Positions 1 to 13,125 of a DNA stretch of 64,000 nucleotides are shown here, one piece after another. The position numbers and the translations under genes are program-made. Under the pieces are notes generated by a model, which was not told the origin of the DNA, did not search any database, and saw only the letters and a program-made list of their open reading frames with translations. Where the stretch lies: assembly GCA_024529925.1 (NCBI GenBank), contig JAFEUB010000731.1:595501-659500 (forward strand). Direction: 5' to 3'. The stretch comes from Ophthalmolycus amberensis (lineage: Eukaryota > Chordata > Actinopteri > Perciformes > Zoarcidae). Position 1 is the first letter of the stretch. The number at the start of each line of letters is the position of its first letter.

Positions 1-3000
1 CGTGTGATTGGACTAAAAGTTGTTCATTTCTCTTTGTCTTTTCCCAATTTATCCGCACGAACAGGTGTTGTGCTTTGAGCCTGATGAGGATGATCTGTGA
101 GCTGCCTCCACACCTGTTACTTGTTGCCCATTACTGCTCCTCCACTATAAAGGTGTTCGAGTCTGTCGCTGCTTCTGTTTGGCACAAAGACCTGAGAGCT
201 GCACTTTACTTCCTGCTACTTCTCTTTTGTTTTTTTCGTGCCGCAGGTGTCGTGTGTAAAGTTTTAAGTGGAATCTTTAACTCCTATGAAAGCATATAGG
301 ATGTTTAGACTCCGTCAAGAGCACGTCTCAGAGTCGCAAAGTTCAGACACTTATTTGCAGACAAAACAATAAGATGAGATGGGAGCCTGCTGCTCTGCCC
401 ATTGCTGCCCTGGGTTAGGGAGTGGTGAGCAGCGGTGACTGTGTCCTGTGCTGATTACGCCGCTGATGGGCCTCCGTTTGTCACTGCTCTCGCTAGCTCC
501 AGCGCCGAGCAGCAGGGTTCCCTGATTACTTAATTGCTTGTAAGAGCTCGTTAAAGCTTCCTATCCATCATAAGTCGTATGGCGAGTATCAATTTCAGAG
601 TGAGAGATGGAGACAGAAAGAGAGGGAGAGAGACGCTCTGATGAGCAATTAGTGACGTGAAACGCCTTTTTGAATTGTTGTAGTTTCATTTTCTTTGGGA
701 AAATAAAGTGGAATTCATCACATGGATGGATGCTGCTGTGTTACCAAGTGATAAACACATCCCTGATTTCCCTCTCCTACATCTTATGAAAGTTTTAGAT
801 TGAAGAAAGTGGAGAAACTGAACGATGGGGGAGAAAGTTGTGTGGCTCCATGAAAACAAAATACATTTTCAGATATAAGAAGAGGGAAAATGTGTTTTTT
901 CCTCTGTGGCATGTGTCTACAGATTTTGTTATTTTTGTATTAGGATCATATTGTTGCGTGAGGATGAAAGACCTCACACTTTCTCGCCTCTGAAGCCCCC
1001 TCAGCTAAATTCTGTCTTCACATCTGAAGCACGCTAAACAGGTCATCTCAATGGTTTCCACTGATGTTGGTCTTGATGGGTTATGGACTTTTGCCACCGT
1101 CTTTTTTTTTTTTTTTTTTTGCTGCTGCTGCAGAGGTCCCAAAAAGGGAGGGCAGAAAACATCCAGTAATTTGGATCCATAGCTTAGAAGAGCTTTACAA
1201 GATACTCACAATCTTACCAGGTGCAAAATTAGAATTGGATGCTGTTCGTATTAATTGGTGATCATTTGCAAAGCGGGTGGAAAAAAACGTCTTTTGCCAA
1301 GAGCAAGTCTTACAAGCCCCCAGCTGGGGTTGTCAGGGGCAGGCTTGTTGGCATTGTGGCAGCATATGTTTGGTGCCAAGAACACCATTGATTTGCATTT
1401 CTTTTCTATGAATTTTACAAAGCAGAAATGCTCTTTTGTGCAGAAGTGATCCCAAAAGTGAGTGTTGCAATTAATCACAAGTGAAATTTATCGGCTGATG
1501 AAAAGCCATAATTCTACTTGCAATCTTTTTTTTTTTTTTTTCTGTTTTTTTTTTTAAAGAAAAAGTGGCAGCATCTGCAGTGCACTCGCACTCGCTTTTT
1601 TGATGAATGTGCCTTTAAAGCCGTGCAGTTTGGCTCCATTTAAAACTGGCTCGAAGGAAGAAAAACAGCAGTGCGATCTTTGAGATACTGCAAATGCCAT
1701 AAGTCATGAAAATAGTTCTTCTGTCTCAAAAACAAGCACTGCATAATGTCGTTGAGTGACGCGAACTTGGAAAAAGACTGAAATGAGATTGTGACACGAG
1801 CAAATGAATATTAAGCACGGTTTGAAACTCGTCTAGGATCGTCTGTGACGGAGACGCAAATAACCCTCAGCATTGGAGGAACCTGGCTGCAACAACCGCG
1901 CAGTCCTTTCAAATATTGATTCACATTTTATTCATAATTATTTGATGCACCTACCGCACGTCTTCAAGACCTATTGGGACATCTAATTGATCCAATTAGG
2001 CAATTAATTCTTTGGTAGGATTAGAGACGATCAGGCTTGTGTGTGTAGAGACGAGGCCGGCCCTGCCAAGAGATGGACAGGCTCCAGGTTTTTGCTTCAT
2101 CTCCAAGACGGCTCCAGATGGGTTGGGGGCTTGAGACTCATCGGTGGCCAACTGGTCCAAACCTCACACTGAGACTAGCCTACAGTATCATAGGCACACA
2201 GTCCCCGAACAACGCGCTGCAGCATATTCCTGCATTCTTGTTGTCAATATTGGGAAATCATTATTAAATGATGCGGACGCCCGACTACTCTCCTCCCTGT
2301 GCTTTGAAGGAGCCCTGTGGAGTTTTCTTGGAAACACCAAAACACACTGTGTGTGTCCTCGAGGTATAACAGACATATAACATTGGAAAATAAAATGTTT
2401 TAAGCCAAATTAAGAAAATTTTAAAAATAAAAATTCTGCCTTCAACAACATCTGAAAGGTGAAAATAATATTTCACTTATTTTTCTTTATTTGGTTTTAT
2501 TCATGTTCATACAACTGTGTGTGCATTGGCTAGCTGCCTTCTTCTTCTCTGCCTTTTGCTGGCAAAAGACAAACTCGGGTTATTCACATGTTGCGTTTAA
2601 AAACGCGCGGAGAACGCCAGCCGTGCCGCTTTCATCCTTTGGATTAAGGATGCTTGGTGAGGGGGGCGGGGGGTTGCGCTACTGTCTCGCCCGCCATTAC
2701 TAAGCAATCAAAACCTTCACGCTGCGATGACAATGATGATGAAGTTGCGGTAATTTAGCAATAAGCCTTTCTGACTAAAAGTCAAAACAGAGAAATTGGT
2801 TTCCCTCACCGTAAATCCGTCACAGTGGCTTCACTGTTCGATTTTCCTGTGTCGGTTTGGCTGACCTTTCAACCAGATGTTGGACAGAAAGGATGAAGCA
2901 AGTAAAGTAATCAGAGGGAAAGATAGCAAAGCTCTGGCTAGCCCTGCCCTACAATGATTGACTAGTACTAGTCCATGCATTTACCGCAGACTGATATTAA

Positions 3001-4822
3001 CGTAAAAAGGGAAAGCGATCTGTCAGCTGTATTTGGTTGTTTCTCGTCACATGACATGCAGCGGTTCCAAAAGTTGAACTATTTCTGGCACTTGGGAATG
3101 CCTGCGCAACGCGCCTTTAGTGTTGGAGCGCTCCCTCCGCACGTCTACATTGACAACAATGGATCTGAGGGTACAAAAAATGATACATGTGAATAGCAAT
3201 AGCATGTTAGCACTTTGCAATCAGATTGTACAGTTGCCAGCTCAGTACACAAGTGCAGTCATGATATTAGGCAAACTAAAGATGGAAGAAGTCTCTGTCA
3301 GCCGGAGCTCGTTCCTACTTGTCATATTTCGCCCCTTGGAAAGAAGCCTCATGGCATCGTATCGGGACGCAGAAGGTTCGTGCGAGGATAACGTTGTAAC
3401 ACGTGGTAAACATTGTGAAAGGTTCATGGGACTCAGTGACTTAGCGTCACATGAACGTCGTCAGTAAACATAACTCAACTTTTTGGTTTTCAGACAGGAA
3501 ACAAACGTTGATCTCTTGAGTAAAAGACCTGTGTCGCTCTTTATACTGCGCTTCCGTTGCTCTGAGCATCTAATCATGACGTGGATGAGTTTACGAGTGT
3601 GACGTTTGAGCGGTTCTTGAGCGGAGTGCTAAAAAAACATGAACTACTCGATGTAACATTGTGGTCCTGGCTGATTTACTGACGTCTGTGGTTAATGACG
3701 GTACGAGCTAGTCCTAGATTTCAGCTGGAGTCCACACAATGTGTCTACCACTGGGAGCCACAAACACACATTGCTCCTCCGTCAGAAATGCAGCAGAAGA
3801 AGAGCGACTTGTTTGTCTGTTTACAGCCAAACAAAGTGTTTTCTGAGAGGAGAGGATGCCTTATGTTACCATGTTTTACATCAAGAAGAGAGTCAAGAAC
3901 AACTTCACTTTCTCTTCCAACGCATCACGTTCAAACCCTTATTAGCGATCTTTACAAAAATAAAGAATAATTGGTGTATTCCACGGCCCATGACACACCC
4001 TTCCACTGAATTTCATGAAAATCGGGCTTGTTGTTACTCTGAAATCCTGCTGACAGACAATCAGAACCAAAAAATATCCTCCTTGGCAGAGCAGCTATTG
4101 TACCTGCACATTTTTTAAATGGCCTAAATTGAATAATATCAAAAAGGGGTTTGTTATAATGAAAATCTTGGCGGATGATTTCATTTTTTTAAAAGGCTAA
4201 CTAATGCCATAGCAGGTCGTTGAATGTGGGACTGAATTTAAAATAAACTACAGCTTGTGCATGTTCATTGTAATGAAGGAACAATGTCCTCCAGAGCATG
4301 TGACATGCATTCCTAATGATGGATGATAGCAGCTCTGTGGTACAGACAGCAAGACAGACAGTAACAAGTTGTGGCTGCACTTGTTAGGATTGAGTCTTTA
4401 CATGAGATATATTTACAATTAGGAAAAATAATGACGTGTTAAGTAAGAGTCAAAGTTAATTTGCATTGAAAGAAAAGAAGAAGATACATTCTGACATGAA
4501 TCACTGACACGGGATGCACATGCTGCAGGAGGCAGGTGAGGGGCAGCACATCACTCACAAAGGGGCTCCTGTGATTCAAATAAAGTACCCGATGTTTGTG
4601 ACACTTGTGAGAAAGAGTGAACTGTCTGTCCAACTAACTTTCCCAGCCTCCGAGCCCACTCCGTGTCCTCCTGGAGATCCCCAGCGATCAATATTAAAGA
4701 GGGGAAGGACAGAGTTCCACCAAAGGGCTCCGTGGATAAAACGGCACCCGTCCTCCCCCACTGGAGCGACTCTCCGAAAGCCTTGAGTTATATTCCTGTA
4801 ATTAGCTAAGTATCCACACCGG

Positions 4823-4828
<6 letters not shown>
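1..4828. other. Gene-free AT-rich stretch
   Basis: No reading frame here has recognisable protein content; all open frames are short and lack splice context or family motifs. The stretch contains T-runs near 1102-1120 and 1526-1555. A small cluster of TAATT/ATTA homeodomain-type core motifs lies around 1980-2015, the kind of sequence found in developmental enhancers, but by itself this is weak. I see no RNA gene and no transposon ends that I can name. Confidence 0.6.

Positions 4829-4880
<52 letters not shown>
4829..4880. repeat. (CA)n microsatellite, about 26 units
   Basis: Uninterrupted CA dinucleotide run following a short CT run. Typical of fish intergenic DNA and likely length-polymorphic. 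Confidence 0.97.
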
Positions 4881-4884
<4 letters not shown>

Positions 4885-5124
4885 CCCTGTCGGCTCCGTA
4901 TACGCTCATCCCTTGTAGATAGAAGATGCAATCAGAAAAACAGCAACACGGGGAGGGAAAAAAAAAGAATCAACACATCAAAAAACAAACTTTCAACAAT
5001 GACCCTACTTCTTCTTGCGTGCAACTTTCCCCCTTACACCTCGCTTTTTTTCCTTCTTCTTCTGTCACGGGTATAAGGGGCAAGAGCTCTGCATCCCCCT
5101 TTTTTTCCCTCTTCCAAGGATAAT

Positions 5125-5470
5125 GATTTACAAAATGCCTCTCATCAAAGAATTCATTAACAACGAACGTTAATTAAAAAATAAATGAGTAAACATCAAT
5201 ATCAAATCTCAGCACTGTGGAAGGGAATACATTATGCAGAGTAATGATGTTTGAAAGGGGCTTTAGCACCTCTGTGGGACTCTTTTAAACCCCTTACCTC
5301 TTAGGCAGTTGCTTATTTTGCAACCCTTTGTTGTTTAACAACAAAGAGAATGGGCTCTCATAATGTTATATTAATCAGCGGATTAATATTTCAATTTGAT
5401 TTGCTTTATAGTTGAGGTGCTGTTGGCATTTCCATTTTCCCTCCATATGTGCAGCGATGTTAAGTGGTAT
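5125..5470. promoter_or_regulatory. Candidate conserved non-coding element
   Basis: The stretch is rich in AT homeodomain-type cores (TTAATTAA, ATTAATC, TAATATT), with few simple repeats and an even texture unlike the repeat-laden surroundings. The short inverted motif TTGTTGTTTAACAACAA lies near 5328-5344. This is the look of deeply conserved enhancers in gene deserts, but conservation cannot be judged from one sequence. Treat as a pointer only. Confidence 0.25.
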
Positions 5471-6614
5471 CATTACCATTTTCTACCTGGGGGTTCGGGG
5501 AGATAACAGGCACCAGTGATAGCTCTATTCTGCGGAGGGAGAGGGAGATTTTTTCGGGGGCGCTCATGCATTTTTTAACGGCAGTGTTTGGTGAGCCTTC
5601 ACATCCATTATTCTCCAATGTTGCACTGCAAACAGCTGAGTCACAGCCTTTTCCTGCCCGCCACAGGACAGCACGAAACAATAACGACCTCAAATTCAGA
5701 ACGAGAGCGCCCCGGTTTAAAAGGTGTCCGCTGATAGTTCGGTCAAAGAGGATTCATTTGTTCTAAATCCTCTTTGACAACTTTTGTTTCCTGCAGGAGT
5801 CTGCAGATATAGAGTCAAGTAATGTGTTATAATTGAACCGGACACAGACCTGAATGAGTTCAGATGTGGCCTTCTGTGGTCTTTATCTTAAGATCTTAAT
5901 AAAAGTGTCTTTCTGAACGTTCAACTGTTTTATTCTTTGTGTTTGGCTGCATTGTCCAATTTAAAATGTGATGCAAGAAGGAAATCACTCCATACAGTTC
6001 TGGATATAAGAAGACGGATGTCGACATCTGAGAGCTGTCAGTCATACTAGAAAAGCATAAAACAGGAGTTCAAGGCAAAGTGTGTTCTGGACTGATGTGT
6101 TTATACACGTGTGATGACTGGTGTGAAGGATGAAGAGGAGAAAAAGAAACACTCATCAAATGTTAAGAGTTATGTTTCCTCCAAAAAGATGGCTGTAGAC
6201 CGCTGATGGTCTTTTGTGTGTACGAAGTCCAGTCTCAGTACACACAAAATATATATATTTATTTATTCAACCTTAATAATTGAAGTGCAGTAGACTCTTT
6301 AAATTGAGAACATTTGGCTTTTTTCCATCTATTGTCTAATTATTTTTGATGTGTTTGAAGCAGTTTCTGTGTTTAGTTGTTCAACTGAAAGATGTGACAC
6401 TGACACAGTAAACAGAATCTAACAGGTAATCGAACTGGATTATTTCCCCAGTCTGACCCTGGTCAATCTGTAACAGCCAGTATGAGTACGTGGAGGATGG
6501 TTTATGGCAAACATTTTGTGACACCTCAAAAACAATGCGCAAATCCCCATTATGTGACACTTTTGAACAGTCTCTACCTGTTTTGTCCCACTGCAATGTT
6601 ATTTCCATAAGAAT

Positions 6615-6690
6615 GTTAACACGGGTTCTCAAACTCTTTGGGGCCGGGGACCCTACAGGGGACAAATCATTTCCAAGGGGCCCCTCTTAA
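6615..6690 (+). mobile_element. hAT-type element remnant (one end)
   Basis: The sequence reads GGTTCTCAAACTCTTTGGGG followed by a GGGGACCC-rich segment, resembling the terminal part of vertebrate hAT (Charlie-like) non-autonomous elements. The matching opposite end is not visible nearby, so this is a fragment at best. Recognition is from memory of the family's ends. Confidence 0.35.
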
Positions 6691-8798
6691 TCACAACACC
6701 GATCATAAGCTTCCATCCTCTTAGCTGCTGTTGACACTATTTGTATTCTAAAACTTGTTCAGACCTGTTGAGATGGTGATAAACAGAAACCCATTTAAAT
6801 TTCAATCGTTTGACGATAAGAAATAATCCTTCATCGGCTATTGAATGTTGATGTCGTTGATGTTAGAAGCTTTCACAAAAGGAACAGACATTTAAAGTTA
6901 CCAGTCTAAAGATGACTTCCAGTAAGTGCTTCAACTTAAAGAGAGGAACTAATTGCAGTGTCACAATCACTATCATAGTTTCTATCAGCCCACAGCTGAC
7001 GTGGGAGGGATTAATGGACACAATGATCCCCGTCGGTCGATATGCACTTTTTAAATGATGCACCACAATTTTATAGCAAAGTAGTACCAGAGCGGAGAAT
7101 CGCTGTGTTGACAAGTAGCAAAAAAATGTCACAAATCTGTGAATGGCAAAAGAGGAAATGTGTAAATATCTATTTTCTTGTAATCATCAGAAATTGACAC
7201 GTGAGTTTGTTGAGATTCACACAATCTTGTGTTTTATACAAACATAAACTCAAAGTCATGACAGGATAATCATCACACACAAGTCTTCCATACATGTCTT
7301 TCCAGATTGCTGCTGATTTTATTTGTTTATTTTACGTAAGAGCTTCAACGGACTTTTGTCTGTTGTAGCTGAAGTCTGGTGAAGTTGTACATCCGTAGAA
7401 AGCCACAAAAAAGATGATCTGGTTTGGGCCTGAAAAGATCCACAAAAACAACACAGTTCCCAGACAATGTGAAAAAGGCCGCCCTCTGCTGCTAAACATA
7501 ACCTGTACGATCAGCGCCAACTTGGCTTCACTCTTCTGCCTCCAGCTAATCACATCCTATCAGCAGAACACGTCTTAAGGAAAACAGACAAGCAATTAGG
7601 ACATGGATTATTTGTCATAAACACCATTCACTGCCATGCAAATGCAACGTAATTGCCCGGGCAGACCTTGAGCGACAAGTCATTAGATGATTGTTCACAA
7701 CGGTTGATTGCGACGTGACAGGCGCGTCTCGCTGGATACATAACTGAAGTAAAGTGTTGACATCATTTCAAAAGGCCTCGTGCTCATCATCGCTTCCAAA
7801 CCCTCGGTGAACAGCAACGCCGCCGCCAGCGCAAACATTTCCCTTTTTTTGTGTTTTGTTGTTTGTGCAATATTCAATTGTAGCAGTCGGATGCACAGTT
7901 CAGCTTGTTAAGGATGGACAGCGCACACCGGCTGAGGTTGAACTTTATTTTCAGCTTGAGGTTGTTTCTCATCCGTACAATGCAGGACGACAATCCTCGT
8001 AAAACACACAGGAAAGCCATCGGAGAAGTTCTTCGTAATAGCCTGAAGGAATGGCCAGTCACATGACCTCAATGCAACTGAACATGTGCTAAATTTATTT
8101 AAGATTAGTCTAAAGGGAAATACACCAAATACACAAATATCTTGACTTCTTTTGCTGGCGTTGTGTATAAAAAGCTCTCCAGGTCCTGCAAGGATCATGT
8201 GATGAGAATGTAAACACTCAAATAAAAGCAGCAGACATTTTAAACGTTTCATAGCAGTAGAAGCACAGTGAGCCAGCATCCAGAGACCCCGAAACTGATG
8301 CAGCTAAATGGAATCCAGCCATCATTCATACTCTTGTTTACACCTGTGCTCTTGCTGTCTCAAGTGAACGAGGCGTGTCTGCACTTAAACTACCCAACCA
8401 GTGTGCTGCAGTACATAGCTCACAAACGCAGCAGAATTTGTAATTGTCCAAATATGTGCACTCTATATGCTGTACATGTTGAGTTAATGATAAGAAAACC
8501 AATGTAACCAAGTGCTTACTCAGCCACAGAACAATGAATCCATGTCGAATGAGACAGTGACTGAAAGGGTTCATTTCATCATATTATAATGTCGACTTTG
8601 TGCACGTGACTAATTTGTGTTTTCGATCTTGATCTAAAAAGCAGATGTGTGTGTTGACAGACACACAGTATCTGTCATGTTTTTCATTGATCATTCGATT
8701 TGCTTTTCATTATTTCTAATCAGTGTTTTCTTAAAGGATTCCTCAGGGTCACATCCTCCTCATTCTTTCTAAATACCGCAGTGACCCGCGTGTCTACA

Positions 8799-8800
<2 letters not shown>

Positions 8801-8833
<33 letters not shown>
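8801..8833. repeat. (TG)n microsatellite
   Basis: Pure TG run of about 16 units. Confidence 0.95.
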
Positions 8834-8836
<3 letters not shown>

Positions 8837-8884
8837 AGCACGTGCACTGCTGCCCTTCATAATCAGGGGTCTGACAGAGCCCCC

Positions 8885-9085
8885 ACTCTGCCAGTGAATT
8901 GCTCACAGCTGCGGGCCCCTTGTCGCGCTGGCAGCCTCGGCCCTGTCATCGCGCGTCCGCCTATCTGACCTGCTAATTTGGAGCATATGTAAGTGCTCTT
9001 AAAGTGGCGGGCCTTTTGACATGCCACAAACAGCAGCTGTGGCAGCTGCCCCGAAGGAAAGCTTTATTTAATTCAATTACATCTT
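8885..9085. promoter_or_regulatory. Candidate conserved non-coding element
   Basis: Complex, non-repetitive sequence directly after the TG run, with CAGCTG E-boxes, GCTAATTTG and TTTAATTCAATTACA motifs. It resembles developmental enhancer sequence. The call rests on texture only, with no alignment available. Confidence 0.2.
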
Positions 9086-9111
9086 TTGGAGATATGTAAA
9101 CGAGGAGCTGG

Positions 9112-9137
9112 GAGAGGAGGAGGAGGAGGAGGAGGAG
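9112..9137. repeat. (GGA)n simple repeat
   Basis: Run of GGA/AGG triplets within a purine-rich stretch. Confidence 0.9.
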
Positions 9138-9459
9138 GGAAAGGTGGGTGAAGAGGGAGGAGAGGAGGAGGACATAGGGGGGGTGATCTGTCCTTACCTA
9201 TCGTCATCACACCCCTTTCTCATTCTCTTGTCCCTAAAAGACCCTCCACCCTGCCTCCTCGCCATCACCTCCTCTCCAACTTGAAACCCTAAAAGTGTCG
9301 AGGCCCAGGTGGCTCGATGGGCAAATGATTGGGTGGGTAAACTGTTGCAAAAAAACCCTCACCTCCCCTCTCAGACCCCCCTTTACTGCTCACTGTCTCT
9401 CCGGCGGGGGGAGTCTGAGGGGGGATAATCAGGGTCAGGATCCTCTGCCACACTGATCA

Positions 9460-10125
9460 GTACGTCTCAACCCCCGGGCAGCCCTGCAATTAATGCGCCG
9501 TTGAAAGGGAGCGAAAATATTCACCATCTGGCAATTAGGGCTCATAGGCTCCCTCTTTCTGTCTCTCCACCTCTTCTTTCCCTCTCTGGGCTTTGCATGT
9601 AATTGTGATCTTATTCCTGTTCCAGCTCCAGCGCCTTTGCACCGGCCCAGGGCCCATTTGCCGCTCCAAGGGTCTATATAGGAATGAAACGAACGCAGGA
9701 GCGCAATCCAGGGCAATTCAGAAACCCCTCTCAGTCCCAAAAATGGAGACGTAATAACGACCCTTCTTGTCATTTTTTTTTTCTCCCCCCTCCCTCCCTC
9801 CTCGCTCCGCGGAGGATTCATCCCATCTCTTGCTCTTCCAGCCCCAGCTGCTGCTGGCCTGAAAAGGGGCTTGAAAGAGACTGGTGTCATCATGATGAAA
9901 TTAACTCTTTCTCTCTGGATGGGACCAAAGGTTGTCAATGGTACTGTCGTCTGTAGTCTCTTTTTTTCTCGTTTTTTTTAACACATCAATGATGTTATGA
10001 TTAGTCATTTTGCTGCCGACAATGGCCGCCAAATGCGCGTGAATGCCCTCTCCCGTCAAAAGAGGAGCGGAGGGCTGTTGAAAGACATTGATTTGGAGAG
10101 AAGTCATACATCTTTCCAGGTTTCT
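9460..10125. promoter_or_regulatory. Candidate conserved non-coding block
   Basis: Several complex non-repetitive segments lie here: about 9475-9560, with CAATTAATGCGCCG and CTGGCAATTAGGG, and about 9985-10110, with ATGATGTTATGATTAGTCA and a CpG-containing GCCAAATGCGCG. They are separated by pyrimidine-rich simple sequence. The block looks like clustered enhancer-type elements. No conservation test was possible. Confidence 0.25.
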
Positions 10126-10129
10126 TCTC

Positions 10130-10165
10130 TCTCCCTCCCCCTCCCCCTCCCCCTCCTCCTCCTCT
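10130..10165. repeat. C-rich (CCCCTC)n simple repeat
   Basis: Short CCCCTC/CCT tandem run with C-tract character. Confidence 0.85.
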
Positions 10166-12537
10166 CCACACACTCATTGTGAAATTCAAATCTGGGGATG
10201 ACAAATAGAGTGATTACGCTCACCATTGATCTGGTTAGTTTTGAGTTGCAAATGTGCAACCTCGACATTTGACTAGTGCGAGTCAAGGTCTCGGGGACAA
10301 TGGAGAAGCAAATTTGAGGAAGCAGTGTAGGTGGCAGCGAGCAGTGAGAGATGCTCCGCAGAAAGAAAAGCTGCGAGTATCACAAACCGAGGCCAAGAGG
10401 GTTTCCCATTCATCTAGAAATCTATTTTTTTTTTTTGTAACATCAAGACGTCAGGATGTTCCAAATGTTCAATCAAAAAAGAACAAAAACATAAACCCTT
10501 GTTGCTTTTCTCCCTTCATGTTTCTCATGTAAGGTCAGCGTTTGTCGACTTCCCTTGATCCGCTGACCTCAATCTCTCTTGTTTTTTAGTTTTTTTTAAA
10601 TTGCTGCACCACTATCCCCACAGTGAGCCGCCGCCATTGTGCTTCCCTGTAAAGCGCTAATTACACATATTGAATTATTAACAGTCATTATCAAAGCTTG
10701 TGCTTAACTTGTTTTGTTGTAGCGTGAGCTTCCTGTGATCTCGGGCAGTCATTACTTATTAACAGACTGGATACTTTTCCCCCAGTTGCCGCATGTCGAC
10801 GCATGGCCCTTAATGACGCGCTCATCCTGTTTGCCCCCCCCCCCCCCAGCTCCAGCTAAACTGGCAGAAATAATATTGGGGTTACACTGAAGGGGAAAAG
10901 GCATCGCAAATATTACTATTTATTGGCTCAGACGGAAACATTATCATAAAGGGAGATTAATTAAACCAGTATTTTGAATCAACTGTTTACATAGCAGAGG
11001 AGTGGTTTTTATCTGAGATTAAATGGCACCGTTTCTTCGGGGGGGGGGGGGGGCGCCAGATTATCATTTGAACCCTGGTGGACGAACAACCAGCGCATTA
11101 ACCTTCATTGTAGCGTAGCCTTTAGCTGCCAGGTGAAAGCCTCGTATCCCGATAATGAGTTCTCTGAGACAGTTCGAGTAAAGTAGCTGTTTGAGAGATG
11201 TTTTTCACAGATTTTGTTGAATAAAGCGCTGACTCCCAGCCAGAGGTACTTGTGTACCCAACAAGGTACTTCTGCAGTTGGGGGTGGAAAGACTGTTGAG
11301 TAGCAAAAGTAATTCTAAAATAGAAATAACGATTTGATTCGTGAAATACATCTATACATGTATAAACATACTGAGACAGCACCTCACATACCACAAGTTG
11401 TAGATTGCGTTAGTGTTAAAAAACTGGAGCATTAGAACACAGAGTTTTAATTAAGAAGCTGGGAACCTCTGGTGTGAAGGAAACATCTTCACTGATCATT
11501 CACTGATATTTCAGAGGCAGTTCTAATACAATTCAATTGTTTTCAATCACTAATTAGTACAAATCCCTATGTTGAGAGGTTTTTGCAGTGTCGGTACTCC
11601 AGTACACTACATAACAAACTCTCCTTATGACAAACAACAAGTCACATCTGTGAAATGTCACGATAACTTTCAATGTATCCGCCATCATCACTATTGTAAA
11701 GAAAGGCTGTCCGCGTAGAAAAGTATGACCGCAGACTTTCTTATTTTGTCCACATTTAAACATCCCAAAGTTGGAAACAGACTTGTAAAAGTTGCAGGGT
11801 AAAAATACTTCTTGGTAAACAGCCACTTTAATTTGATAACACACAAATCTCTCCTCTCAAAGCCACTGCAGCTTCAGATTCATGTCAAATTTAAGAAAGG
11901 GTGAAAACAGGTCCTAAAGCCTGGCCTAAGTTTAGGCTCTCAGGTGAACGCTTGTGGACAGGTACTCCTGAAACAACCTTCAAAACCAACCACCTGGCTC
12001 TAAATTCGGCTCCATCCAAATGGAATGAGAGTATGGAAATAGAAAGACAAACATTGAGGGCAGAAACCGTGACAGACAACTGTGTAGGGTTCGGAAAATG
12101 TCACGCAGGTCACAGAGATATCTCCTGGAAATAACCCAGGAGCCTGGAAAGAAAAACAAACTGGTATTACATGTGGAAAACAAACAAGATATCAGGTCAG
12201 AGGAGGACAGACTGTGTCTGTGGGGTGAGGAGCTTTCAGAAGCACTTAAACAAATCGCGGGCGCGTCGACCACACATGTTGAAGGTGGGGTGAGACGCCG
12301 CTGCGCTTTTTTGCACATGCAAATGTGGAGCTGGATTTGAGTGGCACGCCAAACTGCATCCAGGCAAAGAGAGAGAGGAGGGGGGGGGAACCTGGCTGAA
12401 CCCTCACCTGCAGGACCTCCACCCAACCAACGCCAAACCACATCCACTTTGTTCTTTTATCCTCACTTCCGACCTTTTGTTGCTCTGTGTTTGGTTTAAA
12501 GCCTGAGATGAAGGGGGGTTGATTACAACGAACATCA

Positions 12538-12825
12538 GCAGGTGGAGGAAGGATTTGTACCCTTCATGTTAGTGAAAGAGTACGTAACACCGGATAAAAT
12601 ATCCCAGTTACAAGTGAAAGTACTGCAGTAAAGAACACATTGTCTACTTTCAGGGTGATGTTTTATATATTACATGTATTACTGTGTTAATGTTGCAGTG
12701 GGCCACGGTGGATACCATTTGAACTACTTTGCATACTGTTAGGTACTTAATCTGTACAAATCCATCATATTATCAAGCTGATCATATGTTTTGAATGTAA
12801 AAGTAACTCTACCCGTCAAATGAAC
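12538..12825 (+). mobile_element. AGTAAAAGT-type dispersed repeat, left portion
   Basis: It begins with GGTGGAGGAAGGATTTGTAC, close to the terminus of a very abundant percomorph repeat. It continues through the family's typical pieces: CAAGTGAAAGTACTGCAGTA, TTAATGTTGCAG, GATCATATGTTTTG and GTCAAAT. Related copies in this window are at 20566-20645, 23235-23763 and 53755-54140. I believe the family is a non-autonomous hAT-type DNA element; that assignment is from memory. This copy stops near the GTCAAAT motif, and the part expected next appears at 20566, beyond the satellite. Confidence 0.6.
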
Positions 12826-13125
12826 CTGCCCAGTCGTCAGGACATTGTTTTGGTGAATTGTGCGTTTCTGCAAATCACAGATAAGTTGACATACGGTCAG
12901 AGCAATGTAGTAAATCAAGTGCCCACTATCTAAAATGATGTGATAGAATCGCTAGTGAGAGGGTGAGCTCAGGGCAGGTGTGGGGAGGTGTGGTGGAAAG
13001 TTCAAACAAACACAGGACTTTCACACAGGAGACAGTTCTTTGTGTCTGGTGTGAAACCAAAAGTAAACACTGACTTCAAACACAACGTTAGGTAACAACA
13101 CTAAGGACGGCTGTCATTCATTTAC
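12826..13125. other. Left flank of the satellite array
   Basis: Unique-looking sequence between the interrupted dispersed repeat and the first recognisable 13-bp monomer. No gene. Short CACGTT/ACGTTAGG motifs near 13080-13095 resemble the satellite monomer and may be diverged edge material. Confidence 0.5.

Larger units (their letters stand above)
4881..8800. other. Gene-free stretch
   Basis: No coding region recognised. It contains a candidate conserved element (5125-5470) and a short hAT-like end (about 6615-6690), both listed separately. The remaining open frames are short and show no domain or motif. Confidence 0.55.
8834..12537. other. Gene-free stretch with simple repeats
   Basis: No coding region recognised; the longest frames (for example a 167-codon minus frame at 9435-9938) have low-complexity, non-family content. 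The stretch holds a GGA-rich run at 9112-9137, a C-run of 14 at 10834-10847 and a G-run of about 15 at 11039-11053. Candidate conserved elements are listed separately. Confidence 0.55.

Noticed and set aside
9435..9938. 167-codon minus frame
   Set aside because: Low-complexity content, no family motif, no splice context, and it overlaps a candidate conserved non-coding block.
11980..12447. 155-codon minus frame
   Set aside because: Composition is irregular, with no motif; overlapping plus frames of similar length suggest chance.
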